A stretch of 64,000 bases of DNA, taken from assembly GCF_001039355.2 (NCBI RefSeq), contig NW_019776024.1, positions 130,352 to 194,351 on the forward strand, in the 5' to 3' direction. The position numbers were made by a program, and so were the translations under genes. Every line of letters starts with the position of its first letter. Position 1 is the first letter of the stretch. The stretch is from Lingula anatina (taxonomy: Eukaryota > Brachiopoda > Lingulata > Lingulida > Lingulidae). The notes beneath the pieces are model-generated. The model was given only the letters and a program-made list of their open reading frames with translations. It ran no database searches and was not told where the DNA came from. Shown here piece by piece: positions 1 through 13,304 of the stretch.

Positions 1-2199
1 CGGTCGGGGGGGGTGGGGTGGACAGACACAGTACATTTGAGGCAGTATAACTGATGTACAGCACGCCCAGCAGCAGCTTGCTGAGAAGGATGACGGCTTA
101 CACCCGCAGCAGCGTATCGATAATTAACCGCCTCATTATTTCGAAATGGAACGCACATAACCGCGGGATAGGGATAATGGGGATGTAAATGATTCAACCA
201 GTGTTAAATGAAGTGTACGCTAGGGATGGATATGGAGTTTGACAGCCGGCCAATTAGTTCTGTTTCAACTTTGAATCAAGAGAATGCTGGGAATGGGATT
301 AAGAAGGGAAATGATTATTCTTTATTAACTTTATTTCCATTTATATGATATTTAAGAATATGGGATCCCATACGGGTTTAAATGGCCTATAGGAAAGAGA
401 TCAACAATTTACTCTGCCACATCCCGCTCATTTTCTTCTTATATCACGTTATAAGTTATTTTTATATAAATGTAGTATAATTCCCAAGCTAAAATTAACA
501 AAATAAGATTAAATAAAGAAAGAAAGCTGAAGAAATATCTACTTCCGATTCTTTGTCAATGGGAGTGCCCTCGTATATCTCCATAAATGTTGATTCCTCT
601 TTCCTTTTTGTGAGTTCATCAATTTATTTTCAGTTGAGATACATTGTAACCCTGCGGGACCTCCGATATCTTTTTACATTTTGCATCTTCTTTCATTTAT
701 CGAACTATCACTTCAGAATCATTTACAGATATCAAAAATAAAACCAAATAACTCCTGACTTTCTAATCACATTAAGAGCGAACGAGCAAGATATTGCATC
801 CAGCCTTTTCCTCCATGATTTTAGTTGTTTATGAACGTTAGCCCGAGTAGATGTATATTCAAATAAATATTAAATATGTTTTAAGTGTGCAGGAGTTAAA
901 AGGACGGTGTCAAAATAAGAAATTTCTGTGACTAGTTATGTTTCTACATGTGGTGTGCTTTAAGTTTGCTGATAAACATATGATATCCGTTTTGAGCAAT
1001 GCGATACGGTTTATTCTAAATAATTTATTCATTAACCCAACATCTGCAGCTAGAGGCGCTCTAATTGCGTAATTGCTGCTTATCAAAATGACAAGCCATG
1101 CGCTTAATTGGCGTTAATTAATTAGGTAAACATTGCTATTAGCTTGTTGTTAGAACAGCTGGAATAGACAGTGTTTTCTACATAAGACGGGATTGCAATC
1201 TATTAAAGTTCATTATAACACTCCCTGCTAAAAATATATATTTGTTATTCTAGTCCATTGAGATAAAATCCTAGCTATGGCAAATGGGAACAATTTAACC
1301 CACCAGATGCCCTAGGAAATGGGTTCATTACTGTATCATTTCACAGTCTTAAGTTTTTGTCAAACCTGCATATAATTTCACAACTGAATATCCCGTTTCC
1401 TCTCTATTACAATACGTGTGCTTTCGGCCAGATGTCACACCTTGTGCCTTTCACCTTCCTCTTATCGTAGAACCTGTCTCTTTATGAAAAGAGAAACCAG
1501 ACTTAAAGAATGTAGTCTTTGTTAAAACAAGGCCAACCGACAGCAAGGTGCATGAAATGATAAAAATTTGAAAACAGGTTTGTTCCTCTCACCACTGAGA
1601 AACATTGACACTGACTTAAATCAGTGATAATTGCAACAATGTTATGACACTATATAATGATATTATATTATTTATAACACTTGTCTTATCACATAATTTT
1701 TAAATAATTTTTTTTAATCTTCTGTCGGTAAACCAGAATACATTATGTTATATTTGTATTGAAACGTTTAACATCTAGTATACTGGTCCCAAAAATAATG
1801 AGTCAGAGAATCAACATTATTCGTTCGGTTGAACCCACTGCTTAAATACGACACACAATACTCCGTGGAGTAGAGAGCCTAATCCAGGCGGACACCTTAT
1901 TGCCAACACACAATAGGATCGTATTGTATAGCACACTAAAAGATTACCAAGGTTAAGTGCATTGCTAGAAAAATACCATCACTCTGAACATAAAACACGC
2001 TGTCATTTATGGTACAGTGCACAGTCGGTAAGGTTGTTCATTGCTACATGTACAAACTCAAATCATTATTTTTTCATATATTAAGTCTTTATTCATTGTT
2101 GGCTAGTCTAATCTTTCATTAATCTCCCATCAGAAAAAATTACTCTTGAGTAATGTAATGTTGGGTTAAAAAGATATTTCCAAAGACGTTGTAGCATAG
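1..2199. other. Intergenic, no gene seen
   Basis: AT-rich sequence. The only open frames are short and lack splice-consistent neighbours or recognisable protein similarity. No RNA gene or repeat array was recognised. Confidence 0.5.
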
Positions 2200-2200
2200 N
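2200..2200. other. Single ambiguous base (N), possible assembly join
   Basis: One lone N. The other lone N in the window (38192) sits at a demonstrable join of two near-identical copies, so this one may also mark a join. I did not find a duplicated flank here. Confidence 0.5.
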
Positions 2201-2269
2201 AATCATCTATTAAATGTGCAAGCTTCGCATGGAAATTCATTGTTTACATCGATCAGATGTAGGTCAAGT

Positions 2270-2557
2270 TATCACGTGACCCCTTGCCGTTGCTTTGATT
2301 GGTTTAAAGGGTAGAACGGCAGCATTTGGAACTACTCGGATGTCTCCGCACTCGACAGTCGAGGATTGCCGATTGGAACGGCAGGGCTATTCATTTTGAT
2401 GTTTTGGCATAAATACCATCGCAATTATCTATATGTTGGCGCATCCTACGGTTGCCGAATTTATTGTGGATATTTTTTAACTGTTTATCTTCATGGCACC
2501 GTGAAAATTGTTTGGCCACTGGAGCTTTTCACACAATGAAACGATAGACCAGTGTAG
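2270..2557 (+). promoter_or_regulatory. Promoter-like block with possible 5' UTR exon
   Basis: A palindromic E-box (TCACGTGA) lies at 2272-2279 and an inverted CCAAT box (ATTGG) at 2298-2302. About 255 bases later comes a good splice donor, GTAG|GTAAGC, after 2557. This resembles a promoter followed by a non-coding first exon of a gene whose coding exons I cannot find in the window. It is an inference from short motifs only. Confidence 0.2.
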
Positions 2558-5324
2558 GTAAGCGACTATAGCGTTACTTTTGAGGGAAATGATTCGGAGT
2601 TGGTAAATCGGATCAATTTGGGAAATAGTTTCAGTAAGTTTTATTTAATCATGGCATAAACATACTTTGGACGAAGAAGGCGTTATCATATCATGAATAA
2701 ATGATAATGATAATACAATAATCTGCCATTGGGGAGTATTGCGTGGAAATGAAGAGATATCGAGCGGTGGCTAAAAGCCTGCATAGGACGAATGCATGGG
2801 ACAAGCGAAGGGGGGGTACGTGAATGCGAAGGAGAACCTTTCGGAGCGCCAAGTCATTCCGACTCATTGCTTTACCTCGTACTGCGGACCCACCTGATTG
2901 AATGCAATCAGCAATTTCGTCACCACGAGTACGGGACGAATCTTAGCCTTGCTCTGAACTAATCTCAATGGCCACTGTGTAAATGGGCCCTGATTTACCG
3001 CGTCTGATTTCCAGGTCCCAAACATCGAGACCACCTGTCGTATTTACCTGTTGACACAGACTACAGCTTTCCACGCAGGTGTGTCTGGAGGTGTTTAATT
3101 TTGTACTTAAAAGACCGAAATAAAATCCAAAATTGTATTCACAAATAAAGCTTTAATTACCTGTGATACAGGACACGTCCCCGCTAACTATCTCTTTGAT
3201 TCCACTTTGCAGCACAGACTTACGGTGTGGTTGATTTTACTGCGTTTGACAAAAGAACTTTTAAAGAAGCTGGGGTTATTTTCCAGCTGAACACAAAACG
3301 CCGTTATAAAGGAAATACCACAAGTTTTACACACAGAGTCCCGAGCAAACCACTAATTGCAATGCCGCTATTCTATATGGTCTATCTGATTTTTTCGAGG
3401 ATAAAAAAGTATATATTTTAAAAGAAAACTAATCATGCTTGAGAGAGAGAGAGAGAGAGGGAGAGAGAGAGGGCTGCTGCTCAACCGAAATATTTCTATA
3501 AACTGTATAGCATAAGATAAATCCCGAAAGGAAAGCAATTTATCGTCAAGGAAGTTCCATCTAGATAGATACAACAATCTACCAGTTCAAGTTCTTAGAC
3601 GGGATACTCCACATTCATTGCTTCACGCAAATCAAATAATACTGCAGCTTGAAGATCCGTCTGATTTCCTTGAATCTGCTATAATTGTGTCGTTTGCCAA
3701 TTGATTTCTCGCGCTTTGTTGCTTGCTTTGTGTAGAACAATCATTCACTTGTGTTAAAACAAATATGAAGTGAAATCGGAAAATGCTTTCAGGGAACTAG
3801 AGAATTATCTACCAAGAGAAAACCAAGATACTCATTGATATTGATTCACCATCCACTAACAGCCCGGACCTTTCTGACTGTTTACATGTGATCGACTGTT
3901 TCAAATCGCTTACATATACTCAACATACTAGGCGGTAACAATTTTAAAAATGACACAACAACTACGGAGTAGGGGCCTAATACGCGATGAAATGTGATGA
4001 AGTCAGTTTTTAAACATCTATACGAAAGGATAACTGACCTTTTTATAGAACAGCAACACATTATACTCCCTTTCGGAGAAACAATCAAATATAAGAGACG
4101 AGTGCCATAAAAACTGCGTCAAATAATTACAAACCATAATTACATTAATGATACAATGACTAAAAAATTACTCTAGCTGAGATCTGACTAATACTCTATC
4201 GTCTGCCTTGTGGATTCAACTACTCTAAATTACTCTCCTGAAGAAGATTATCGATAAATTAATCTCAACCCGAGTATATATGCTAACAAGTATTCTTGAG
4301 CGAGGATTTCTTCGTAGACAAATCTTGTCATAATCTTCAAATCCAATTTGCTTGCATTTAAGTATGTGTGCGTAACCTTAATTTTACTACAAAGCTCAGA
4401 TGACACTCGAGTACCCTAAACCCCATCTTTCCTACGTGAAAGACAAACCACAGCTCTGTTTCTCAGGACTTGACGCAATTTTAAAATTATTGAAAAGCAT
4501 AATTGCTTTGTTCTACAAATTTGAATACAATATTGGCACCGAGTTCTTTATTCAACGGAAAATTTTATCTTGACCCTGTATTGACAAAATACTTGACCTG
4601 TAAAAGCAGAGGCGTGCTGTCCAGCTGCGAAAGAATGTTATTCATAAAATACCGATCCTACTAATGTCACTTGAGACGCACTATGACTGCATGACACTAG
4701 GACCACTGTCTGTCGCGGGGTCTGTCGACCGTCTAGAATGTAAGGGAATACAATATTTCTGATAATCCTGATTATTTGACATTAGCCGATTTTAATGCTA
4801 CTGTATAGGGCGTTATCGTCTGCCTCCTTTTGGTATTAACATGTTGTTTGTCAGACATGTCTTAGTGTCCTGTATCCTGGTACCGGTTGAGTGTTTGTCA
4901 CTTTGGTGACATCAAGACACAATGACACCCCTCATCTGTTGTCTGTGAGACTTTCTGTTGTCTCCTTTTACAGTTGTCTAATATTTGTGCTATGTGCTTA
5001 ATGATTTTGAGAGATAACGACATGCATAGATGCATAGAATCTGTTCAATGTCAGGATTTCGACTATCTGACTGACATCAGACATTCCCTGTCGTCTGCTT
5101 GACATTTGGAACAGTCCATTTGGAACAGTTGGCTTTGACTGGGCGCGCACGTGTTTACAGGTCAGTAGTCCCCCGTCTGCCTGGTAGCAGTACAAGAGCA
5201 AGTTGTGTGTCCACTGTAATTTGTTTCAATCTACGACCCACCGAATAAATTCTTTGGAGGGTCTACATGGCCTCACACAGTCCTCACACAGTCCGACACA
5301 GTCACCCGCTGTTCACTCTCTCTC

Positions 5325-5414
<90 letters not shown>

Positions 5415-7013
5415 CAGAACTATCAGACCAGATGCATTGAGAACACGCACCATTAAAACAAAACTATAACATCCTATGGAATGTGTAAAAAAAATCAAAA
5501 GGAGAAAATCGGTCAGGCCCAAACAATCAACTGTTTCTAAACACGGACACTGTGCTTTAGCTTTCATGCTCTAAAGAAACAAGTTCACGCCCTCATCCAA
5601 CCTCTATTCACAATTAGGTTGTTTTTGTTTATATAAAAACACCCCATTTAATAAAAGTCAGATTAAATTTTACTACCACAAATATGCCTTCAATTACTGT
5701 TTCCCCATGCTATTATCGTGGAAAATTCGACCCGACGAACGAAAAACGCAGTATATTCCTTCGCTTAACAATACAAAGCCTATGGCTATCTGTCGAATTC
5801 CAACGAGTATTACTAGCTGTTTATTCGTATTGTCGAATCACTCTTGGGCCAACACAACACAAGTCACGTTTAAATTAGCCCAATCATTTTTATCTCCACC
5901 GCTGCCGGCGCAGATTCCACGCAGAACAATCGCGGTTTTAATCTGAGGAAGAATCCCTGACATTTACTGGTAAGAAAATATTGTTCAGTTCCGTGTTTAG
6001 AATCGACATAATATAATAAAATCAACTTTTATCGACAGCAAATACAATATTCACTAAGTAGTCAAATAAAACCAAAACATAAGGACACGCGGTGATGATG
6101 TATATAAAAGAATTGTATTGCAGAATTGCAACAAGAACCGTTAATTATCGCACAAGCGCTGAAAGATACTGTCGAGAGAAGGGGGGGGGGGGGGGCTGCC
6201 CAGAGAGCAACACTGACAAATGGGCAGTCTATTGCCTCTTTGTTGAATTTTGACATCTGTCAACTTCAGTGGTTGCTTGACTTAATCCTACCTACACTAG
6301 ACTTATAAACCAGTTGCTAAGATTAAAAAAGTGAAAACAACCTACCAGTATAAATATGCCGTTATCTGTGCCGGTAATTCTTTTACGAGCCGTGCAAGGT
6401 TCAAACGTCTTCTGACTTATTGACACCGGCACGTGTATATGATACAGTCTGTTTCACCGATATTCAAACTCTTTTCGACCTCTAAGGTCTAGTTCTTTAA
6501 GCCAGGGCAGACTCTCACCCGTCTGGCTCCTGTTGATGTATATCGGTCTTGTTGGTGTTATTCTCCCGTTCGAACAAAATGCTTCAGCTTTACAGAGTTA
6601 TCAGTCATGGAACTGTTTGATCACCTGCCGTTCCAGTTGACGAGCTCTTGAATTCTGAATAAAGATCTGAGGTCTGGTAGCACACAACACTACGCTTCCG
6701 TTATGACTAAAGCTAAGGTCACTCAGCCACCATGTGCGTGGTTGGAATGACAACACAGTAGAAGGGCCGAGTAAGATTTCACTGACGCAGCGCTTACGTC
6801 ACACCACGCCGAAAGAAGTGCACGTCGAGTGCAGCTGAGAAGCCACATGTACGAATGATGAAGGCCTACTGACAGAATATGTGATCTAATTATTACAAAA
6901 ATATGAGGAATACCTTCACCGTTGATTACGCCGTCAACAGGCTTCTCATCAATTCGTAATCTAATCTACACGCACTGTAGAATTATTGAACATAAAGATG
7001 ACGCTGTCTGATA
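2558..7013. other. Intergenic, simple repeats only
   Basis: No supportable gene. It contains a (GA)n tract near 3443-3472, a compound (CT)n-(GT)n microsatellite near 5315-5412 and a G homopolymer near 6180-6195. Open frames across the microsatellite (5203-5567, both strands) are artefacts of the repeats. Confidence 0.5.
5315..5412. repeat. Compound microsatellite (CT)n-(GT)n
   Basis: An uninterrupted CT run passes through a short spacer into a long GT run. It is low-complexity sequence that creates spurious open frames on both strands. Confidence 0.95.
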
Positions 7014-8190
7014 ATGCTGTTGAATGTTCCCGACCAACACTGTTTGCTATTTTTATGGACCCGTAACCCAAAACTTCAGCACTCGTATTATGTTATTTTG
7101 ATGACTTGTAACCCAGTATCCGCAGCTGGTGTTTTGAGGACGGTGGATGCCAGGCAAGTGACTAATAGTGACAGTGCAGACTCATCTCTCTCGTACAGAT
7201 GACACTTAACAGATATTGGAAGTGACACGTTCTTAATAAAACCCTAAGTGTGTATTTCGGTTCCATTTTCAAAATGTCCATTAAACATTTTATATAGACC
7301 TGTGGCTTTCATTTTAAAGACGACAAGTGTTATTTTTGATGTTGCATTTTATTTCAGGTATCATTAATATTGTTATGATTACTTTTGCTTAAAACATCGC
7401 TGTTTACATTACCCTACTATCTGAAACATTTGCATGGTTTTCCTTCATACTCACAGAGGGCATCGCTTGAGGGGGGGGGGGCAGTAAAGTGAATCTAAGC
7501 ATTGTAGTTTCAAATGTATAAATAACGTGAAATAAGAACAAAAAGACTATGGGTCAATGTTTTGTATTCCGTTTGTATGTACCTAGATCTATCTTTACCA
7601 AAATTAGTTCTATTCCTACCAGTACGATTAAGCACAATGGCTCACTCAAATACAAGTTGCATGTGAAAATATTCGTCATGCGGCAATTTTCGTCATCTTC
7701 ATCCAACACACCTTATTACATATGAAACACCTAACCTTTGATTTCATGAGTACGTAATATCATATACGTGATACACAAGACCTTAAAACGGTATCGGCAT
7801 GTTGGTTGTTTACATCAGAGACGTCTAAGAATTTAACACCGTGTGTTTTTCATGCTACATGGAAAGGGCAAATTGTCTACTTCAAGCATACCATAAATAT
7901 GTTTTTGTTGTTGTTTAAAAACATCGAGTTATAGCAAATACTTTCTGACATTATGTTGATCTAGGGTAACGGATAAAACAGCAGATCATTTGAATTTATC
8001 TTGTTAGTATGTTACAAGCGCAATGTGTTAGATGTGCAGCAGGTTCACTATGGTGGTTTTGACGCATTGCGTTGTTCCTCACGGGAGTGAAATTACACAG
8101 ATAATCAGGTATAAGACAGAAAATCACTAAGATAAATGTTATACTTCTACCAAATATTTCTCATGTGGATTTGTTATCCTGTGCAAATAA
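7014..8190 (+). repeat. 5' flank of protease A, upstream copy of a tandem-duplication unit
   Basis: Two blocks here (about 7030-7140 and 7795-8190) reappear next to each other at about 13311-13810, immediately after the protease A stop codon. The simplest reading is that this sequence is the 5' flank of a tandemly duplicated unit (flank plus protease gene). The second copy of the flank therefore abuts the 3' end of gene A. The interval 7200-7795 is missing from the second copy. G and C homopolymers occur near 7471 and 8193. Confidence 0.75.
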
Positions 8191-8335
8191 TTTACCCCCC
8201 CCCCCCACCCTGATTTCGAGATGAGAACCCAAAAATAGGGGTTTCCATTAGCCACTGAATACAACAGATGATGTTTTTCCCACACCCAGAGTGAGCGGCT
8301 GAAAGCTCCATATTTTAACTGCCACAGCATACAGG

Positions 8336-11300
8336 ATGTTACTCATGTTAGGGTTTCTAGAAGTACAAGTTATTTGGGTCGTCGTCCTTGTTGGACTGAA
8401 CACTGCAAAAGGACAGCAGTTTAAAGGTAAATTTGTCCCCTAAAACTACGCATGTGCGCTTCAATTGGTCACCCAGTAAAGAAGGCATGCGTATGTTTTT
8501 TGACGACTGCTAAATTCATGATTAGACAGTTGTTTAAGAACACAGCATTTTGAAATGAAACGCTCTCCATCTCTTTCTCAGTGTGCTCTGACATAGCGGG
8601 TGGCCAGTGTCTTGATTCTAATGTGGCAACCTGTAATGGTGGACAGTGGGACCACTGGGCACACTGTGACGGCTACTGGGGTATAAGATGTTGTGTAACA
8701 GGTACTACGAGCCAGACCACGCCCCCTGTCACCACACCAAGGACGACATCAACGCCGGTGGGCAGTACCCCAGTGCATGGAACCTCTGGTACAACCACAA
8801 CGGCTCCTGATGGGAATGCAGGTAATTTTGCGAGGAATTAACTAAAATCTGTAGTTAGCTGTCTAGGGCATGACTGCCATTTGCTTAAAAGAGGTTGGTT
8901 GCCTTTAGAAATACATATTGTTTGGAGTGAATGGTTAGGTAGTGGCAGTAAAGCTGACAGTACTGGGGAAAATTGAGGAAAGGTGACAATTAGGTATTTA
9001 AGACGCTTTCCATGAGAAAAAATTACGGTATGCAACATGGTACAAACAATGGTCTAAATGTCTAAATTTCCACAGAATGTGCAGCTCTCCCGGGTCTGAG
9101 AAGAAACCGTGTGGTCGGTGGTAAAGAAGCGCCACCTAACCGCTGGCCTTCTGTCGGTAGCCTCCACACAATAAAATACGGGCAGCCCATGTCCTCTACC
9201 CACGACTGTGGCGCCACCATCATCGCTCCACAGTGGGTCGTTACTGCGGCACACTGTGTGGATTCGTAAGTTTCTAATGAATCGGACCAAAAAAAATTAA
9301 AATCATGAATTGATGCTAGAAAACCACCTATAAAGTAGTTTTAACTTGTTAAAACAAGTCACCTTTTTGCATCTGCACACATCTTACTTATATGTGTAAG
9401 CGACAATCTACTTTATCTTGTTTGTAACAGCACAGATGACAACCACAATCGCAAGCCTTGAAGATATAAAGCAGTTTTTTGGTTATCAGTGGGATTGTAG
9501 CTGGTATTCTACTCCATTTTCCAAGAAATTTCATAAAAAGCAATCGATCTGATTTATTTAAATCATAACTGGAGCCCCATTTTTTCTATCAATCCCATTA
9601 TACAGTTATCTGTTGCAGTATCTACGACGATGCCGATGACTATCAACTCGTCTTTGGTGATCATAATCAAGATCAAAGTTCAGGACGGGAAGTAATCGCG
9701 CGTGTGTCCAGGATTATCAAGGTACATGTACGGGTGGAATTACAGAGAGGTGTGGTCTATGCTGTGATGTCACATTTTTGTTGTTTAAAGGGTAGAAACA
9801 TAGTAAATTTAATATTTATTTCCCCCATAGTTTAAAATAAAACAAAAACGCTAATCTAAACTATCAAAATAACAATGTAATGAATAAAATGTAAGCGTCT
9901 GGCAGTTTGTAAGAGGTCGGTAGAGTAATTTCTTAGCATTAGTTGTGCTGAGGCATTGTGTGTGTTTGTGACCGTAGCAGTGTGACTTTGACCGTTTATT
10001 TTGAGCATTCAGCATGCTATGTTTAATGTTTGCTTAAATCTTTTAAACATATGACAGATATTAAAGGGATAGCAACTCTTCGTATGAGATCCATATTTCA
10101 CAATGAATTCACTGTAAACAACTAACAGAAACATAATAAATTCTCTTTTACCACCGAAATCAGCGGTTATCACAATTAGGCCTATTCAGAAATCTTTTCT
10201 TGCCATCGGATCACGTGATCTACGTAGATGACTGCCCTCTGTAATAATCTCTCAAGAGATTATTACAAAAAACCAAACTTTTTAGAAAAAAAACAGGGAC
10301 TAAGTTTGAATGTCAGAATTGATTCGTTAACCATTGGTAAGTTTGGGAAAATTGTTGCTTACCCCAGGAAAATTTTTTTGGGCAAAACGAACAGTTGTTA
10401 TCCCTTTAAGTTTTCATCTTTATTCAAAAATGTCTATAGTAAGTTCATTTTCAGCACGAGCAGTATCAAAGTGACGGCCCTGGTTTCCCAAACGATATCG
10501 CACTGCTGAAGTTGAGCCAGCCGGTGCAGTTTACCCGGTACATACAGCCTGCTTGCCTGCCGACAGTGAACACTGTATTTACACCGTCAGACGAGTGCTG
10601 GATCCTTGGGTGGGGAGAGACGAAAGGTACATAGATACACACACTGGACAATAGAAGTGTCACCCCTACTGAACCAATACTATGGAGGATATAAATGACT
10701 GTGGAATGATATGCTACTGGTATCATTTTATTAACATCAAATTTCACAAAAAATCACAAAATGAGAACAAAATATACATTCCACCAAAATATGCAGTTTT
10801 AAGTCCAGAATTAGTACTTAATGGCATAGCCACGTGACCCTATAATAGGTGCCAGTCTACGAGGCAAGGATTCATATAATTGTCTGATGCGTTCAGGGCT
10901 TATGCTGGCCCAAGCATGAAACACTGAATATAACAGAGTTTCTCTGCTGGTTAGACGGGCATTTGTCAAAAGGTTTGACATATCATTCCACACATTTTCT
11001 ATTATGTTTGCATCCGGACTCTGGACAGGCCACATCACCCTGCGAATGTCATGTTGGTCAAACCAAGATGGTCAATCAGCTTTCCAAAGTACAAACACTG
11101 GACAATAGAAGTGTCACCCCTACTGAACCAATACTATGGAGGAGATAAATGACTGTGGAATGATATGCTCCTGGTATCATTTTATTAACATCAAATTTCA
11201 CAAAAAATCACAAAATGAGAACAAAATATGCATTCTACCAAAATATGCAGTTTCAAGTCCAAAATAAGTACTTAGTGGCATAGCCACGTGACCTAATAAT

Positions 11301-13303
11301 AGGTGCCTGTCTACGAAGCAAGGTTTCATATAATTGTCTGATGCGTTCAGGGCTTATGCTGGCCCAAGCATGAAACACTGAATATAACAGAGTTTCTCTG
11401 CTGGTTAGACGGGCATTTGTGAAAAGTTTTGACATATCATTCCACACATTTTCTATCACCCTGCGAATGTCATGTTGGTCAAACCAATCATCAACTGCTC
11501 TGGGCCTGTGACAAGGAGCATTGCCATCCTGGTGAACAAACGGATAATTCCTGTCACCAAACATGTTAGTAATAGATGGTAGCAAGTCTGACTCCAAAAC
11601 ATCGATATATTTCTAGTGATTTATGTTTCCATCAACCACTCTCAATTCGCCCACGCCATGGATGCTGACGCAGCCCCACACCATGATGAATATGCTGCTC
11701 CGGGTTCGAAAATTCAGTGCATGTGGTACAAATGCTTTACCAGCAGTTCGCCAGCATCGTACCCGTCTGTCATCAGAGGTCAGACCATAGCGACACTCAT
11801 CAGAAAAAAATATATAGGACCAATTGTCATGAACTGTCCAGTTCCAGATCCTGTTGACCCTAGTTTATTCTACGTTGCCTGTTTTGTAACGATATAAGAG
11901 GTTTCAGTCTTGCTACCCTGCTGTACACTCTCAGAGCATGTAACCGACGCCTAGCAATTTTCACAGACACATTCTTATGTGTGAAATTGTTTCACTGTGT
12001 TGTCAACTGACAAGCAGTGTCGAACTTTGACAACCTGGACATCAAAATCAGTCGTCGGTCTTCACGGCCAGTAGTTTTTCTTGGACGACCCATCAGAGGC
12101 AATTTGTCTCTTGATCCAGTGTTTCTATACCGAGACCAGACCCTCTGCGCGGTTCTGACTGAACAATTCAATTGTATCGATATTCTGACATTGCTTATAT
12201 TCCGCCTCTTCAGGTTAATAACTTGCACCTATAACCGTTAGATAATTGCCTGTATCTTGATATATTGGAGGAAAACAGGAATAACATTTGCTGTACATGT
12301 ACAAGACCAACAATACAATTCCATGTTATAGCGGTTTTATACTCATTAGTCACATTATAAGTAGACCAGCCTTATAACTACCCAAGATCTGCCTACTTTT
12401 ATTACTCTGAGTTAGGGGGTGACACTTCTATTGTCCAGTGTGTGTATGTGTATGTGTGTACGCGCGTTCGTCACATAGAAATCTGAGAGAGAGGGGGATT
12501 TAAAAAAAGGTATGACCCATGAAACGGTTTGATGCGCTATTAAGAAGCACAGACATCAAGCCCAACTGCCCCTTGAGCTAATTAGCAATTGAAATACGCA
12601 ATATTTGGAACGGCGCTAGAGATCAGTTGTTTCAAAACGAGAACATGACAAAGAAACACCCAACATAAGTCAACATAACACCAACCTGATTGCGTATTTT
12701 GTTTCAGGCACAGGAGAAAGTAACGTCCTGAGAGAACTGCGCCTTGACATCACACCCAACACCAACTGCTCTGCCATGTGGTCCAAGTACCCGCATTCAG
12801 GACCCAGGGTGTGGCCATTTCACATCTGTGTCGGTGTCGGAGGCAATGGAACTTGTAACGTACGTACATCATTAATCTTCACTGAGCCATAATCATATGA
12901 CAAAATATTATATCTTATATTTTATGTATTTACGCGGTTTCAAGTGTTTTTCGTAAGTGCGGTTATAAAATATCTAATCGGTAAGAAATGCTGTAGTGAG
13001 TGAAAAGATGTTATCAAAAACGAAACCATAAATGTATATTTGGTTTAAGGTGGTGGTCACTTTTTCCTCAAGTAATTTTTGCGCTTGTTTATTATTACTT
13101 ATTTACAGGGTGACAGCGGCGGCCCACTCATGTGCAAGAAAGGTAATCAATGGATGACAGTGGGCGTGTCCTCGTGGGCCATGCGCGACTGCGTCACCCC
13201 TGGGTTTCCAGCAGTATATTCACGGATCACCTCCTATTTGCCCTGGATACGACACATCATACAGCAAGATACTACTACCACCCCTGGGGCTATATTTGGA
13301 TGA
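8336..13303 (+). CDS. Secreted chymotrypsin-like serine protease (copy A) with N-terminal Cys-rich and Thr-rich region
   Basis: Seven coding exons with matching phases: 8336-8426, 8582-8821, 9076-9265, 9619-9721, 10455-10626, 12708-12859, 13109-13303 (380 aa). Residues 1-27 are a signal peptide. Exon 2 (residues 31-110) encodes a compact six-cysteine segment followed by a Thr/Pro-rich mucin-like linker. The S1 protease domain follows activation site R122|VVGG. The triad is His170 (TAAHC), Asp222 (NDIALL) and Ser319 (GDSGGP). Chymotrypsin position 189 is Gly, and 216 and 226 are Ala, which argues against trypsin-like specificity and for a non-basic, probably hydrophobic or small P1. Likely a secreted digestive or extracellular protease. 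Intron 4 holds a MITE and intron 6 nested Tc1 elements. The 3' flank is a copy of the gene's own 5' flank, so the native 3' UTR appears lost. Family call is firm; substrate is inference. Confidence 0.92.
10061..10409 (+). mobile_element. MITE (TTAA-ended), copy 1
   Basis: A 349-bp element ending in inverted TTAAAGGGATA, with a central palindrome (AATCTCTCAAGAGATT). It lies in intron 4 of protease A and is absent from the matching intron of protease B (26193-26694). A second copy in reverse orientation is at 49337-49673 and a half copy at 14903-15053. TTAA at both outer ends suggests piggyBac-class mobilisation, but the TTAA could also be part of the terminal repeat. The open frame at 10228-10509 falls mainly inside it and is not a gene. 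Confidence 0.75.
10638..11062 (-). pseudogene. Truncated Tc1/mariner element, transposase C-terminus (outer copy)
   Basis: The terminal repeat begins CACACACTGGACAATAGAAG after a TA at 10636-10637. The minus strand encodes only the transposase C-terminus, including the third acidic residue region with an intact PVQSPDANIIENVW stretch. The reading stops near 11063, where sequence switches to a 27-bp flank and then a second element. The partner TA is at 12445-12446, the far end of the inner element, so outer and inner copies share one 3' end. Confidence 0.85.
11092..12444 (-). mobile_element. Tc1/mariner DNA transposon, defective (inner copy)
   Basis: A 1353-bp element bounded by TA, with imperfect terminal inverted repeats (CAAACACTGGACA... 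at one end, ...TGTCCAGTGTGTG at the other). The minus strand encodes a DDE transposase in pieces: helix-turn-helix N-terminus (11992-12228), a middle part with first-Asp context, and a C-terminal frame (11253-11597) with FVHQDGNAPCH. An 11-codon deletion just before the IENVW glutamate region is shared with the copy at 15744. Stops and frame breaks make it non-autonomous. It lies in intron 6 of protease A, antisense to the gene; protease B has no such insertion. Confidence 0.9.
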
Positions 13304-13304
13304 T

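Noticed and set aside
5203-5567. Open frames on both strands with Ser/Leu, Cys/Val, Thr/His or Arg/Glu runs
   Set aside because: Produced by the (CT)n and (GT)n microsatellites.
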